A stretch of DNA of 64,000 nucleotides from Diplonema papillatum. Its lineage: Eukaryota; Euglenozoa; Diplonemea; Diplonemida; Diplonemidae. How positions within the stretch are numbered: the stretch's first letter is position 1; every line of letters starts with the position of its first letter. Where the stretch lies: positions 62,001 through 126,000 of the forward strand of contig JAPJBO010000015.1 of NCBI GenBank assembly GCA_030068145.1, read 5' to 3'. Of this stretch, positions 1 to 9,779 are shown piece after piece. The position numbers were made by a program, and so were the translations under genes. The notes below the pieces were generated by a model. The model saw nothing but the letters and a program-made list of their open reading frames with translations, was not told the DNA's origin and ran no database searches.

Positions 1-1828
1 TGGACTTGGATGTCTTTGGACGCGGTTTGGCCTGGGCTTTTGCTGATGGCTTCTCCTTGGGTGGATGTTTTCCCCGGGCCCTGTTTTTTATTTCCTGGTC
101 TGCCATCTTGGCAAACATCTCTTTCTTCTTTGTCCTCTTTTTCTGCATCTTCTCGGCCACGGTCTCCTGTTCATCACTGGAAGCACTTGAGCCAATGTCG
201 TCTGAACACCTTGAGCAGTCAGTATCTGACTCGCCCAGTGGCAGTTTGTCCGAAACCTTGGCAACAAACTTGAACTTTATGACGTGGACTCGCTTTTTGA
301 GCAGAAAGCCATTGTCGCCAGAGTGCTCGTGTACCGATAAGGCACCTGTCAGGGGGTCTCGCTCGAAAGAAGAAATCATCATGAGGTTCGGTATGTCGAG
401 CACCTCAAATTCAGCAACCTGGCTGCGAAGGCAAAGCTTGGGCGCCGTTGTGTTTCGGATCTGTTCGATGGCTTTTTTAACTTGCCCGAGGTTCAGAATG
501 TCTGTGGACTTGGACACCATCTCCAGTTTCCTGCTGATGGCTCCGAAGTGCTGGTCCCGGTCATTCTTTCCGTGCCCTCCAACAAAAAAGTTGATGGACT
601 GTGTGTCAGGATCTAGCAGGAGACGACTAACAGAAAGCACCGATCGGAAGTGCCGACCAGAGTCCATCCAAAAGATGACCTTGCGGTCCTGCGGGAGGCG
701 GTTCTTGACCAATTCGTAAGCACGCACGAATACCATGGAGTCCTGATTATGCGTGCGAAGAAGCACATCCACATGGTGCCGCCTGACAACTACATCTTCG
801 GTCCAGTGTAGGCCGAAACCGAGCAGTGAGAAGGCACCCTGGCTGTAAAAGAGCTTTCCGGGCTCCTGCTTCAACATGGGCAGCCTTCCCTTCTGCTTGA
901 AGTCGACAGTGACTACCACAGTCCCGGCGGGTGGTGATGTGTAGTGCGCTCTGTAGGCGCTCCGTTGTCGTTCTGCACTGGTCGTGTGGTGTTGGACCTC
1001 CATGAGCTGGTGCAAGAAGCCGCTCATGCACTTTCTTACCCGTTCCGGGATCATCTTCTCATACAGGCAAGCGGTGAGGAACATCGGGTTGTTGGCGTTG
1101 TACCAATGCGCTGAGGTCAGGTGCTGGCGGTTCGCGTCAATGTATCGCCGCATCTGAGATTTGACGGTCTCCCCCGCATCGCAGATGTCACACACGTCAG
1201 TTCGTCGGGACAGATGCTGAAACTTCGGATTCCGCATGCGCCGGTACGTAGTGTACGACACCTCATCCTGCAGGTCGCTCTCGTCGTACACAAGACGGTA
1301 CGGTACCAAGAGGTTGTGTGCCGTGACAGGCTCTTCTTCTTCTTCTTTTGAAAGCCTCTTCAGTACCCTTGATGTTGGCGTGGAGAATTGGTCATGCTCC
1401 TGAGATACCTTTTCACGCATCTCTGGTGTGACAACTGTGGGCCTCCCGCCAACGCCAATCTCGGCAGCCTTTCCCCGGTTCTTCCAGAGATTGTCACCCA
1501 CGACCATTCCAACAGCCCTGTACCGGGCACGTGCCCAGTCCAAACCGCTCACGATGCGTCGCCGGCTCGCCTCGTCGTCAAGGCTGTTGAAGGCTTCTGA
1601 AAGCCTACCAGAAAGGCGCTTCCAGATGTCAACCTTCTCCTCCTCTGTCATTAGGGCGAGAAAGAAACCGATCAGGTCGTCACCAGAGACCTTTTCACAA
1701 AAGGTCCTGCTGGCTACGAGTCGTCTCTGCATGGACTGACCACGTCTTGTTTCCTCATGAAACGGCGATAACTTCTGCATTGCTCGCACCGATGACTCCA
1801 CGAACTCCAGACCCGTGATCTTTGGCAT
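1..1828 (-). CDS. DDE transposase-like protein, 5' part (runs off left edge)
   Basis: Read on the minus strand from the ATG at 1828-1826, the frame stays open for more than 600 codons to the edge of the window. A zinc-binding-like stretch comes first (DVCDICDAGE, then a His-rich part near codons 215-240). Three acidic blocks typical of an RNase H-fold transposase follow: VVVTVDFKQKG, FWMDSGRHFRS and FFVGGHGKNDRDQHFGA. A Ser/Asp/Glu-rich and then Lys-rich tail leads off the edge. I infer a DDE-type transposase of a DNA transposon but cannot assign the superfamily. The HGK-x3-D-x2-FG block resembles uncharacterised transposase-like proteins of other eukaryotes. The plus-strand 237-codon frame over the same bases is a shadow. 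No break is seen in the visible part. Confidence 0.75.
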   Translation of the reverse strand, partial: MPKITGLEFVESSVRAMQKLSPFHEETRRGQSMQRRLVASRTFCEKVSGDDLIGFFLALMTEEEKVDIWKRLSGRLSEAFNSLDDEASRRRIVSGLDWARARYRAVGMVVGDNLWKNRGKAAEIGVGGRPTVVTPEMREKVSQEHDQFSTPTSRVLKRLSKEEEEEPVTAHNLLVPYRLVYDESDLQDEVSYTTYRRMRNPKFQHLSRRTDVCDICDAGETVKSQMRRYIDANRQHLTSAHWYNANNPMFLTACLYEKMIPERVRKCMSGFLHQLMEVQHHTTSAERQRSAYRAHYTSPPAGTVVVTVDFKQKGRLPMLKQEPGKLFYSQGAFSLLGFGLHWTEDVVVRRHHVDVLLRTHNQDSMVFVRAYELVKNRLPQDRKVIFWMDSGRHFRSVLSVSRLLLDPDTQSINFFVGGHGKNDRDQHFGAISRKLEMVSKSTDILNLGQVKKAIEQIRNTTAPKLCLRSQVAEFEVLDIPNLMMISSFERDPLTGALSVHEHSGDNGFLLKKRVHVIKFKFVAKVSDKLPLGESDTDCSRCSDDIGSSASSDEQETVAEKMQKKRTKKKEMFAKMADQEIKNRARGKHPPKEKPSAKAQAKPRPKTSKS

Positions 1829-2339
1829 TTTCCCCTCTCTTAGTTTCCGTTTTCCTGGGTCAACCTGTATTCTTAATTAGTACTGCTGGTAAAGGCAGGG
1901 TGCACCTGCTGCACCCACTCTATTTACAATGTGTGCCTGCCCACTGCAGGCGCTGCAGGCGGGGTGGCCAAGTAGGGCTATCTGTGACCCCTGAGAACAC
2001 TCTTCGGCTTCAAGAGGACCCGCTGGTGGCTATCTACAGCGGAACACAGCCGATCTTGTCGTTGTGTAGTCTGGGTTTCCCGCTGGAGGCCAGAAGGTGT
2101 TTGACTAGCTTGAGTAGTGGCGAGGCTTTGAAAATGACCCCATTTTGGGGGCTCACCCCCTCGCACTGAGAGCCCGCTCCGGGGCCCACCTGGGCCCACC
2201 TGGGCCCATTCGTGGGCCTTCAGAGACCCCTTTACCTCGACTCAGCCCGTCAAAAACCGTTTGGGACCCGGTTTGGGCCACACAGATGGGGGTTCGGGGC
2301 CAGTATGGAGTGACGTCAAAAAATATTTTATTAGTGCAA
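1829..2339. other. spacer without recognised gene
   Basis: Region between the start of the transposase-like gene and the hAT element. It contains GC-rich stretches with GGGCCCACCTGGGCCCA repeats near 2180-2210. Short frames on both strands show no family features. The promoter of the leftward gene should lie here, but I see no clear signal. Confidence 0.4.
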
Positions 2340-2350
2340 GGGGGGGGGGG

Positions 2351-2368
2351 CAAGGGTACCTGTAACTC
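2351..2368 (+). repeat. left terminal inverted repeat of hAT element
   Basis: CAAGGGTACCTGTAACTC, matched exactly in reverse at the right end. It lies directly against a run of G. Confidence 0.85.
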
Positions 2369-2795
2369 GGGGCCCGGGCCCTGGAAATTTTCCAGTTTTT
2401 TTGGCCCTGAACGATTACCAAAGGAAAAACTCTCTGGTACAAGATGCAATTCGTTTACTATTCCATTCCAGGGCCCCAGACTGTCCTTGAGCTCAACGGA
2501 TTCCAAAGCGTTCAAAAACGTCCTTGGATTATTTTTTTAACAACCCAAGCACGGCGCGACGCGCCAAGAGGTAGTCGGTAGCGGCTTGTGCACTTCATTA
2601 CCACAGATTGTTACTGCATATAAAGTTCAAACTACTACTACTACTACTGAAGAACAGCTGTCTGAGGAAACGAACAATCAAAAACGAATCAAATCTGGCT
2701 CTTTCGGCCGGTTCCATTACGGATTGGACACCGTCAGTTAAAGACGTCCCAAACCCGCAGGAGTATACAAACATTTTAAGTAAATCCCAATAACA

Positions 2796-5621
2796 ATGTC
2801 TGCGTTTGCGTTTTTCGTGCTCGATTTTGCTTGGTCGTACTTGACAACAAGGAAGCTGGCATGTGAGAGACATGCCTCCAGAACCGCGAAGAAGGACGAC
2901 ACGCGGTACGTGGTGTCTGATGAGCAAGGTATGGCGACGACCTGCGGGTACATATCCCTCATGGTGGCTGCCAAGTGGGTTCGGGAGAAAGCGCGGCTGG
3001 TGGTTTGCCCTACCCTTAAAGACATCGCCGCCTTCTGGGTTACCACCGACGCCGAGAACTTCGGAATGAAAGACTACCGCTGGTTGAACATCCACATGTG
3101 CCTTCGTCGTTCCGAGAGCCCCCCTCCGCTGACCAACCTCGAAGTGAACCGGTTCTGCTGCGACACTCTCTCATCGCTCGTTCGGTTGGTTACTCCGCCG
3201 GAGTTCCAACGCACGTCTCTCTGCGAAGGGGTGTACATCGTCTTTCTCCCCCCAATCGGCATGCAAAAGATGGGGCACTTCTTCTGCATTATCGTCATCC
3301 GCAATCCGGAGCATGGCCGACAGATGGTGATGTTGGGTGCAAAGGATGGGCGCATCACGTTTACGTGCCAGGGTAGTGAGGTAAACGCCCCTCAGCCGAA
3401 AGCCACTCCTGAAGATCCGAAGGCGCTATTCGAGAAGAAGGCCACAGGTTGGGGCTGCAAGGCGTGCGCGAAAGCAGTGACGACAGGTGTGAAGCGCAAA
3501 CACGCCCAAGCATCAAAAAACACCTGGATTGAGTACCGTGTTGCCGACAACAACAACATCCGCAGAGCCCAGAACAAACATCTGTCAAGTTCGGGTTTCC
3601 ACCAGGCTGCTGTTGCCGCCGCCACCTCCAACGCCGCAACTCCGCCTCCGAAGATCGTCCCGCCACCGAAAGAGAAGGTCGACCTCTTCTCGCGCCTGCA
3701 TTGCGTGATGTACGCAGGTATCATGCACGGGACGGAACACACGACGGTTGCAGCTACGATAGCAGGACTTCGCGGGAGCATACCCAAGAAATATGCGTGC
3801 GCCAGGCATGTTGGAGAGATGGTGCACGTGTGGGCCGGTGCTCTGCAAGAACGCGTGAAGAAGGAGCTCAAGAGCGTGAGTTCCATCGGGATGGTGACAG
3901 ACGGAACCTCCCTGAGGAATGTCAACCAAGACGTGAATGTGTTCCTCTTGCGGTACCTCCATCGCCCGTCCCCCAAAGCCACCCTCCGCTGTGTCGAACG
4001 GTTCGTCAGGATGACGGACAATGTGTTGGTGTCGGCAGACGGTGATGCACTGCACGAGCAGATGAAAGCAATGCTCCTCACTGTCGATCTCCCTGAAGAG
4101 CGTGTTGGCGGGGTCATCGCGGACAGCTGCGGGACGATCACGGGCAAAACTCGTGGGCTTGTCGGAAGAATGCATCTCAGGACCCGCACATTGCAGCCAC
4201 ACTTCCCCGACCAAGCACACCGCTTGCAGAACGCGCTGAAGCCGGTTAGTAAGATCCCCGCGCTGGCCACCCTCATCCAGGGGATTCGCTCCATCGACCG
4301 TGTTTATCTGCAGTCGAAAGTGCTGTTCCGCGAGCTTGAAACAGACAGCAAATCCAAGTTCACCACCGTCGGCAAACAGAGGAAACTTGTGCTGCGCCCT
4401 TCCCTCTCTTATCGCATCCGCTGGCAGGCGAAGGTGCGGACGTCGCTGGTACGTGCTGCAAGGATGTGGATGATGTGGAAATCACATATCGAGACAGGAT
4501 CTTCGTGGAAGAAGGTGCGTGCTGACAAGAAGGCAGTAGACAGCAACGAATCAACGCAAGACTCCGTGCCTAAGACCCGTCAAAAGCTGAAAAAGTTGGT
4601 CCAAGCAGATGACGTCCCCGGAGACCTCTTGTTCTTTGGCGAGTTGTTTTCAATTGCCCAGAAACCGAGCCTCGTCGCACAGGGGGAACATGCAATTTTG
4701 TTGCATTTCGACTTTTCGGTGGGCGAAGCAATCACCGAACTAGAAGAGCTGCAAAACAAGCAGGTACCGGGAAGCATGCGGCGCCGCGCTACCGATCTGG
4801 CCATTGAGTGCTTGGCAAACCTTCGCCACTACGGTGCTGTGGAGACAGCTCTCCTGCGCATGATGAACGTGTACAAGATAACGTGCCTGTCTGACGAGGA
4901 TCTCGCCGAATACGCCGACGATGACCTCGAGGTGGTGATGGAAACACTGGGGATGCAGGAGGCGGGCCTTGAAAAGGAATCGGCAGAGTTCACGAAAGAA
5001 CAGTGGCTAATCGCCAAGACAGAGGTGAGAAAGCTGGGGATGGGGTGGGGCGGTTGGTTTGTGGTGCTGGACAAGGTGAAGGGCCGGGTTCGCAAGGCAC
5101 TGGAGTACGCCCTCATTTTCAGTTCTTGTAGCTCCAACAAGGCTGAAAGGCTGTATGCCCGGCTGCGCTACGCCACCCTGAAGCGCACGCAGGTCGACGT
5201 GAAAACCCTCTCAGCGGAACTTATGATACGGGACATGGGCCCGAGGGTGGACGCCGCAGAGGGTTTCATTACCCTCTGTTCCACCATCTGGCTGTCGCTC
5301 AAAACCCGCCGCTTATTGAGGAAGCGAGACACAAGCACCAAAAAAGGTGTGTCCGTGTTCGAAGTGCTGGAGAAGAAGATGACAGCTGCCAGAGGGGTAG
5401 CAAAAGAGGTTGCAGATTCAGATGACCAGGAGGAAGAGGAAGAAGGTGATACGGATGAGAATGAGAATGGGGAAGAGGAAGACGAAGACGAAGACGAAGA
5501 AGAAGAAGAAGAAGAAGAAGAAGAAGATGACGAAGAAGATGAAGAAGACGAAGAAGACGAAGAGGAGGAAGAAGAGGACAAACCGACGGGGCCTATTCCC
5601 AAGCGAAGGAAAATTGGCTGA
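2796..5621 (+). CDS. hAT transposase with a possible cysteine-peptidase-like N-terminal domain
   Basis: This 941-residue protein should cut and move the surrounding element. A CX2C...HX6H zinc finger of BED/TTF type lies at Cys221, Cys224, His262 and His269. The catalytic core follows, with MVTDGTS (Asp369), VIADSCG (Asp443) and DQAHRLQNALK. The C-terminal hAT dimerisation block SSNKAERLYARLRYATLKRT carries Glu784. The last 80 residues are almost entirely Asp/Glu and end in KRRK, a likely nuclear signal. Oddly, about 200 residues precede the zinc finger. They carry TTCGYISLMVAA (Cys50), MGHFFCIIVI (His161) and GAKDGR (Asp184), which resembles the Cys-His-Asp order of papain-fold peptidases. 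That reading is inference. The ATG is the first in the frame, and no introns are needed. Confidence 0.85.
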   Translation: MSAFAFFVLDFAWSYLTTRKLACERHASRTAKKDDTRYVVSDEQGMATTCGYISLMVAAKWVREKARLVVCPTLKDIAAFWVTTDAENFGMKDYRWLNIHMCLRRSESPPPLTNLEVNRFCCDTLSSLVRLVTPPEFQRTSLCEGVYIVFLPPIGMQKMGHFFCIIVIRNPEHGRQMVMLGAKDGRITFTCQGSEVNAPQPKATPEDPKALFEKKATGWGCKACAKAVTTGVKRKHAQASKNTWIEYRVADNNNIRRAQNKHLSSSGFHQAAVAAATSNAATPPPKIVPPPKEKVDLFSRLHCVMYAGIMHGTEHTTVAATIAGLRGSIPKKYACARHVGEMVHVWAGALQERVKKELKSVSSIGMVTDGTSLRNVNQDVNVFLLRYLHRPSPKATLRCVERFVRMTDNVLVSADGDALHEQMKAMLLTVDLPEERVGGVIADSCGTITGKTRGLVGRMHLRTRTLQPHFPDQAHRLQNALKPVSKIPALATLIQGIRSIDRVYLQSKVLFRELETDSKSKFTTVGKQRKLVLRPSLSYRIRWQAKVRTSLVRAARMWMMWKSHIETGSSWKKVRADKKAVDSNESTQDSVPKTRQKLKKLVQADDVPGDLLFFGELFSIAQKPSLVAQGEHAILLHFDFSVGEAITELEELQNKQVPGSMRRRATDLAIECLANLRHYGAVETALLRMMNVYKITCLSDEDLAEYADDDLEVVMETLGMQEAGLEKESAEFTKEQWLIAKTEVRKLGMGWGGWFVVLDKVKGRVRKALEYALIFSSCSSNKAERLYARLRYATLKRTQVDVKTLSAELMIRDMGPRVDAAEGFITLCSTIWLSLKTRRLLRKRDTSTKKGVSVFEVLEKKMTAARGVAKEVADSDDQEEEEEGDTDENENGEEEDEDEDEEEEEEEEEEDDEEDEEDEEDEEEEEEDKPTGPIPKRRKIG

Positions 5622-5825
5622 TAGCACCTGACTGTGTGCGTTTTTATCAAGATTTATCAAGTTTATTTCGTGTTTTCTTCTCGTTTTTCTCTCCGCTTGT
5701 TGTGGGAATCTGCAATACGGAAGATTCCACCCTTGGATGGCGTGAGCACCGTGGGCCTGGACCCTATCTGGACCCTAGCGCTAACCCGGGGCCCGGGGCC
5801 CGGGGCCCGGGCCCTGGAGACCCTG

Positions 5826-5840
5826 GAGTTACAGGTACCC

Positions 5841-5843
<3 letters not shown>
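5826..5843 (-). repeat. right terminal inverted repeat of hAT element
   Basis: Exact reverse complement of the left end, finishing CCCTTG against a 32-base G run. The GGGCCCGGGCCC motif just inside is also mirrored. Confidence 0.85.

Positions 5844-5875
<32 letters not shown>
5844..5875. repeat. poly-G tract
   Basis: Thirty-two uninterrupted Gs after the transposon end, matching the G run at 2340-2350 on the other side. Probably one original G tract split by the insertion. Confidence 0.8.
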
Positions 5876-5877
<2 letters not shown>

Positions 5878-6202
5878 TGGCATCGTCTCATATATTCGGG
5901 GTGAGATGTGCCTCCTGTGTGCGACATTCAGCTGTTGTTGGCCAAAACTCCATGCAGACGTCGCAAGATGAAACCCCTCCCGCGGTCTATCCCAGAAGGA
6001 TCTGCGGGACAGCCAGCAATGCGAGCTGCGACTACATGCCAGTTTCCACCTCTCCGATATTCAAGATTCACGTCAAAAGAACGCTGCTATGGTTTTAAAA
6101 TATACCAGAGGTGTTCTCGCCTCGCCGGGAGGCCGCGGCAGCATGCTGTCATTTCGATCGACAGCGACTTCCACGATACTGAGCTCAGGAACGGAGGGCG
6201 CG

Positions 6203-7315
6203 CTACGTGTGTAGAATTGCCGTGGCAGCTGGTTGCAGATACCGCGCGAACATACTAACAAAGGCCATTGGTGTTAAATGGTTTTCGATCTGTCTTCGCA
6301 TTTCGAAGTATCGTTGGATATTTTGTTCGATGTGTCGAAGCGTTGTATCAGTAGACGTTTGATCGCTTTCGAGTACGAGTTTGCACCCTGCTAAGATTGA
6401 TCGGTCACCTGTGGCACTCACGGACGGCCGCCTTTTCGTTGGGAACCGTTCTATTGCACAGCATGTGTAATGAGAGGGCTCAAGATGGGGTGATATGTAC
6501 CTTGGAAGCCAAAAGACTTCGCATCTCTGTCCTTCCATACGATGCCTTAGCGCGGTCATCCAAGAGGGTGTCTCGACGGCCGAATCGAATGAGCGTTCGT
6601 CCGTCTCTGCCGGAGATGTTTTGGGCGCAAATGGAGAAACGTTGGTGAACGGCTCGTGCGCTTCACAGGACATGCGTGGTGCTGCTTGCGACGCATCCCC
6701 ACGCACGACGCAGTAACGTTGGACTGTCATCGAGCGAAGCGACTCCGGGACCAGTCGATCCGGTATGTGCAACGCTTGTACCTGAACAAGAGCCAAACCG
6801 AACGAAAGGAGCACCCGCAATGCACGATGTGCACGTGCCCGCATGCTGATCTGTGCAGCTTCATAGCTTAGCGGCCCATGGCTTCCAAGCAAAACAGCGA
6901 CGGCTTCGCCTGTACACGACGTCCACACCGCCGGCGGCTTGACTGGCAGTAACCGAAGGGTGACCCACTCCGGAGGAATCGGCGGTAGGCATCTACTTAG
7001 AGCGGCTGAAATACCTTTCGCCACCGCTAAGACCTGTCTCTTCGACAACGACAGACCCAAAACAATAGGTACTCGCCCATCCGAGGTAGGTTCCCGCAGC
7101 CACGGTTCCGGTACGAATGTGTCCTTAGTCCAGAATCTCAAATACTTGCTTTTGGGCTGGTCGTCATGCAGCTCTGCTGGGGAAATCTCCATGACGCCAA
7201 CTAATAACCGACCCTTGCCGTAAGCATTCGCGAAGCCTGCGTGTAAAGCAAACATGAAAAGTGCCGCTACTAACAACCAACAAGAACTAAACAGAAGCAG
7301 AGAGAAGGATCGCAT
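6203..7315 (-). CDS. putative secreted protein, unrecognised
   Basis: Single-exon frame of 370 codons from an ATG. The first ~30 residues form a clear signal peptide: MRSF, then a long Leu/Ala/Phe core, ending near HAGFANA. No second strong membrane segment is seen. There are about ten scattered cysteines, which would suit disulphides in an exported protein. Small blocks such as DTFVPEPWLREPTSDG look non-random, but I recognise no family. The frame is long relative to chance and has a signal sequence exactly at its start, so I believe it is a host gene. It lies between the hAT element and a second leftward gene. Confidence 0.55.
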   Translation of the reverse strand: MRSFSLLLFSSCWLLVAALFMFALHAGFANAYGKGRLLVGVMEISPAELHDDQPKSKYLRFWTKDTFVPEPWLREPTSDGRVPIVLGLSLSKRQVLAVAKGISAALSRCLPPIPPEWVTLRLLPVKPPAVWTSCTGEAVAVLLGSHGPLSYEAAQISMRARAHRALRVLLSFGLALVQVQALHIPDRLVPESLRSMTVQRYCVVRGDASQAAPRMSCEAHEPFTNVSPFAPKTSPAETDERSFDSAVETPSWMTALRHRMEGQRCEVFWLPRYISPHLEPSHYTCCAIERFPTKRRPSVSATGDRSILAGCKLVLESDQTSTDTTLRHIEQNIQRYFEMRRQIENHLTPMAFVSMFARYLQPAATAILHT

Positions 7316-8590
7316 ATTACCCTACCAATTTTACATCACTCACAAAATGTCATTTATTCGGGCCCTCGTTGCGTTAGTGGTTGGTCCGGTTTTGAGGTGT
7401 GAGAGTGCCTACCTTGGTCCCCCATGAGTAGGAAGCCGACATGTATCCCGTAAACGGCACACATGCCGGGCTCCAGGGTTCTCAAAGCGGCCACGTGCAC
7501 AAGTCTCGTGCAGGACTACTGTAGCAGTCTCCAAGTTTGCACCTTCCTCAACTGCTACCGTCGAGGGGTGGGCTTTCAAGTAATTGGGAAAACACGTTCC
7601 CCCCCCCCCGGCGTGCGCGCGTGGTTTTCCTCCACCAGGGTCACTGCCGAAGCAGTCGCATCACGTCCTTCCCCCTAACTGGCTTGGGGAGGCGGCGTCA
7701 CCCAACCTGTCATTTAGCTAAGTTCCTTATAACTGCTGCCCCTTCGGCGGTGACACGACGGGAGCGCCTGAGTTTCGCCGGGTCACGATACTCTATAATC
7801 CGCTATCCAGCATCTTCTCAGTCGCGCTACGGATTCCCCCCGTTGATCAGGCGGTGGGGTGGTGTCTTCCGTCGCGTCTCGCCTTTCTCGCTTATGGGGA
7901 GGTGACGCCACTCACCTGTCGTGACCCAGCAGGGGCGACGCCAAATCATCATCGTTGGTCATTGTCGCACGAGTTTCCTTCTCGCCCGCTGCGAGTTTAT
8001 TCACCCCAATTCTGGCGTGGTTTGTCCCCGAAAAGTAGTAGGGGTCGACTCACTACGCTGCATAAAGAGTCGACCCCCCTTTAGCCTTGACCTTTTTTAG
8101 AGTTAAAGTTCGCTCGAGGGTCCGGGGCGTTGGACGGGGTCGCGGTCCCTGTCCCGGGGCAGCCGGGCAGCAGGGATCCCGTGCTGGAGCCAGTGGATGA
8201 GCCTCGGCCTCGCGTAAAAGGACCCTGAAATGACAATAATGCCCAGAAGATTCTGAGAATCCGCCGTTCAGTACGACATTGTACACCTGCAGGTGTGTTG
8301 TTCAGCTGGTGGAGGACGCCCCCACCCCATTAGCACAATACACAGTACGTAGTACGCTAACCACTACTTTTTGGTGCCAACAACGCATTGTTAACACAAT
8401 GCCAGTGCTAAATCTGGCTCGCCGTGGGGCTGGACCCAATGTGGTCTTGCGGCATGAAGCTGGTGAAGCCGCTGCCCGCCCAAACTACTTTTGCTGTGGA
8501 AGATTCGGCTGCTTCTTTTCATCACGAAGCGGTGTGCGCCAGGGGACTTTAGCACGTTGTCTGACCGGGCCATGTATCGCTGTCAAAGCG
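7316..8590. other. intergenic DNA, nothing recognised
   Basis: Frames up to 122 codons occur on both strands without signal peptide, domain or repeat support. A run of ten C lies near 7600. The motif AGAGTTAAAGTTCGCT near 8100 recurs near 11130, so part of this stretch is probably a dispersed repeat. The upstream region of the secreted-protein gene is included. Confidence 0.4.
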
Positions 8591-8591
8591 T

Positions 8592-9167
8592 TCAATACTC
8601 GGACTTTTCCGCAGCATATTGTCCGTGGGTGCGAATCTTAGACGACGACTGTAGAATCGGATGCATAGCTCCGGTAGGCAGCTTTGTTGCGACGTTATTC
8701 TTATCCCCTGGGATCAGGCTCGTCTTGGAAAGATTTCGCGACACGCAGTTACTGGCTGAGGACAAACCAGACGAGAAAAACAGAATTCTGCACAGTGAAC
8801 GCAAAATATCCCTACAACGAATGAAGTAGAACCAAAGGCGCATACCAGCCATAAACTTCGGGGCGTTTTCAATTAGCTCAGATACAGGATCGACCCAGTA
8901 CGACTTGTAGTCGAGACCGCTGTCTTCGACATCATATAGACGTTGTCCAAAGTAAAAAGGTTCCCCGTCCTGCTTCAAGACCTTCAACGGAGGCACGGAC
9001 GGTCGCGGACCCTTTTGCCTGTAATACTCATGCGACCATCGACACGCGGTCTTCAGCGACTGGAAGTAGACCTCGTAGGACTCGACGGCTTTCTCTGTCT
9101 CTAGGTTATCAAGATGGCGCACGTGGAGACACCTGTGGTAATTGTGATGGCAGTAAAATTGAACATG
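8592..9167 (-). CDS. exon(s) of an unrecognised host gene
   Basis: Minus-strand open frame with protein-like composition, including ESYEVYFQSLKTACRWSHEY and DGEPFYFGQRLYDVEDS. It is open upstream to a stop at 9170-9168 and has no ATG. The upstream limit may be a splice acceptor: ATTACCACAG, read on the minus strand, ends near 9136. Inside, FMAG is followed by GTATGCG, matching the GTATG donors of the calpain-like gene in this window, so an intron may start near 8848. A candidate acceptor GTCCTCAG leads to a further stretch ending AAEKSEY and a stop. Function unknown, boundaries tentative. At least one more exon must lie upstream. Confidence 0.4.
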   Translation of the reverse strand, partial: HVQFYCHHNYHRCLHVRHLDNLETEKAVESYEVYFQSLKTACRWSHEYYRQKGPRPSVPPLKVLKQDGEPFYFGQRLYDVEDSGLDYKSYWVDPVSELIENAPKFMAGMRLWFYFIRCRDILRSLCRILFFSSGLSSASNCVSRNLSKTSLIPGDKNNVATKLPTGAMHPILQSSSKIRTHGQYAAEKSEY

Positions 9168-9202
9168 TCAGGGGCATCGTCCGCAGGCAATGTTGGCACC
9201 CT

Positions 9203-9615
9203 ACCTGTTTTTTTGTTTTTTTGTTTTTTTGCTGTTTTTTTGCTCTGGAGGTTTGTGTTTTTTTGCCCTGGTGGTCTGCTGGTGCACTCTTGCTGGCTCG
9301 GGTGAGCCAGGGTCTTCCACATGCAGGCCAGCGGTCTGGTGAGGTGGCATTTCGAGTACTTATCAGAAGCTTTTGAAGCAGTCTGCAGAACTATCAGGAT
9401 TGTTGAGCAGTAGCTGAATGGGCTTGGCAGGCAGAATGTGAAAAGCTGGGCGTTTTTTGGTGGCCTAGGTGCAGTGTAGCAAGGTTCGGCCGGGCGTGTG
9501 CACGAGTATTTGGGTTCACCAGGAGGGCCTTGTTTTTTGTTTTTTTGCGTTTTTTTGTTTTTTTGTTTTTTTGTTTTTTTGCTGTTTTTTTGCTCCAGGA
9601 TTCGTTTTTTTGCAT
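9203..9615. repeat. T-rich GTTTTTTT simple-repeat blocks
   Basis: Two blocks (about 9209-9262 and 9530-9612) of short GTTTTTTT units separated by about 270 bases of ordinary sequence. Long frames on the minus strand here are Lys/Asn-rich products of the repeat and are not genes. Confidence 0.6.
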
Positions 9616-9779
9616 ACATTGACCGCAGGGGGGGGAATCTTACACGGCACTAGTAAGTGTGAATACATTAATAACTACACTGTCCCTAATTAATCAATTT
9701 CTAATTCGTGAAGACCGCCAAATCCTTGAAAAAATAATTAATTCCTTCACGAAACAGAAATTCACAAAACACATGTTCA

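Larger units (their letters stand above)
2351..5843 (+). mobile_element. hAT-superfamily DNA transposon, apparently complete
   Basis: The ends are inverted copies of CAAGGGTACCTGTAACTC (18 bp). Each is followed inward by GGGCCCGGGCCC-type sequence. The terminal CAAGG fits the hAT end consensus YARNG. Both flanks are runs of G (11 on the left, 32 on the right), so an 8-bp duplication of Gs, as expected for hAT, is compatible but cannot be told from the tract itself. The 3.49-kb element carries one uninterrupted 941-codon gene and so looks autonomous. Confidence 0.85.

Noticed and set aside
6-719. 237-codon plus-strand frame at the left edge
   Set aside because: It lies antisense to the longer minus-strand transposase-like frame, whose protein shows conserved acidic blocks. 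The plus-strand translation is Ser/Arg-rich without a domain.
5168-5650. 160-codon minus-strand poly-Ser frame
   Set aside because: Antisense of the Asp/Glu-rich tail of the hAT transposase.
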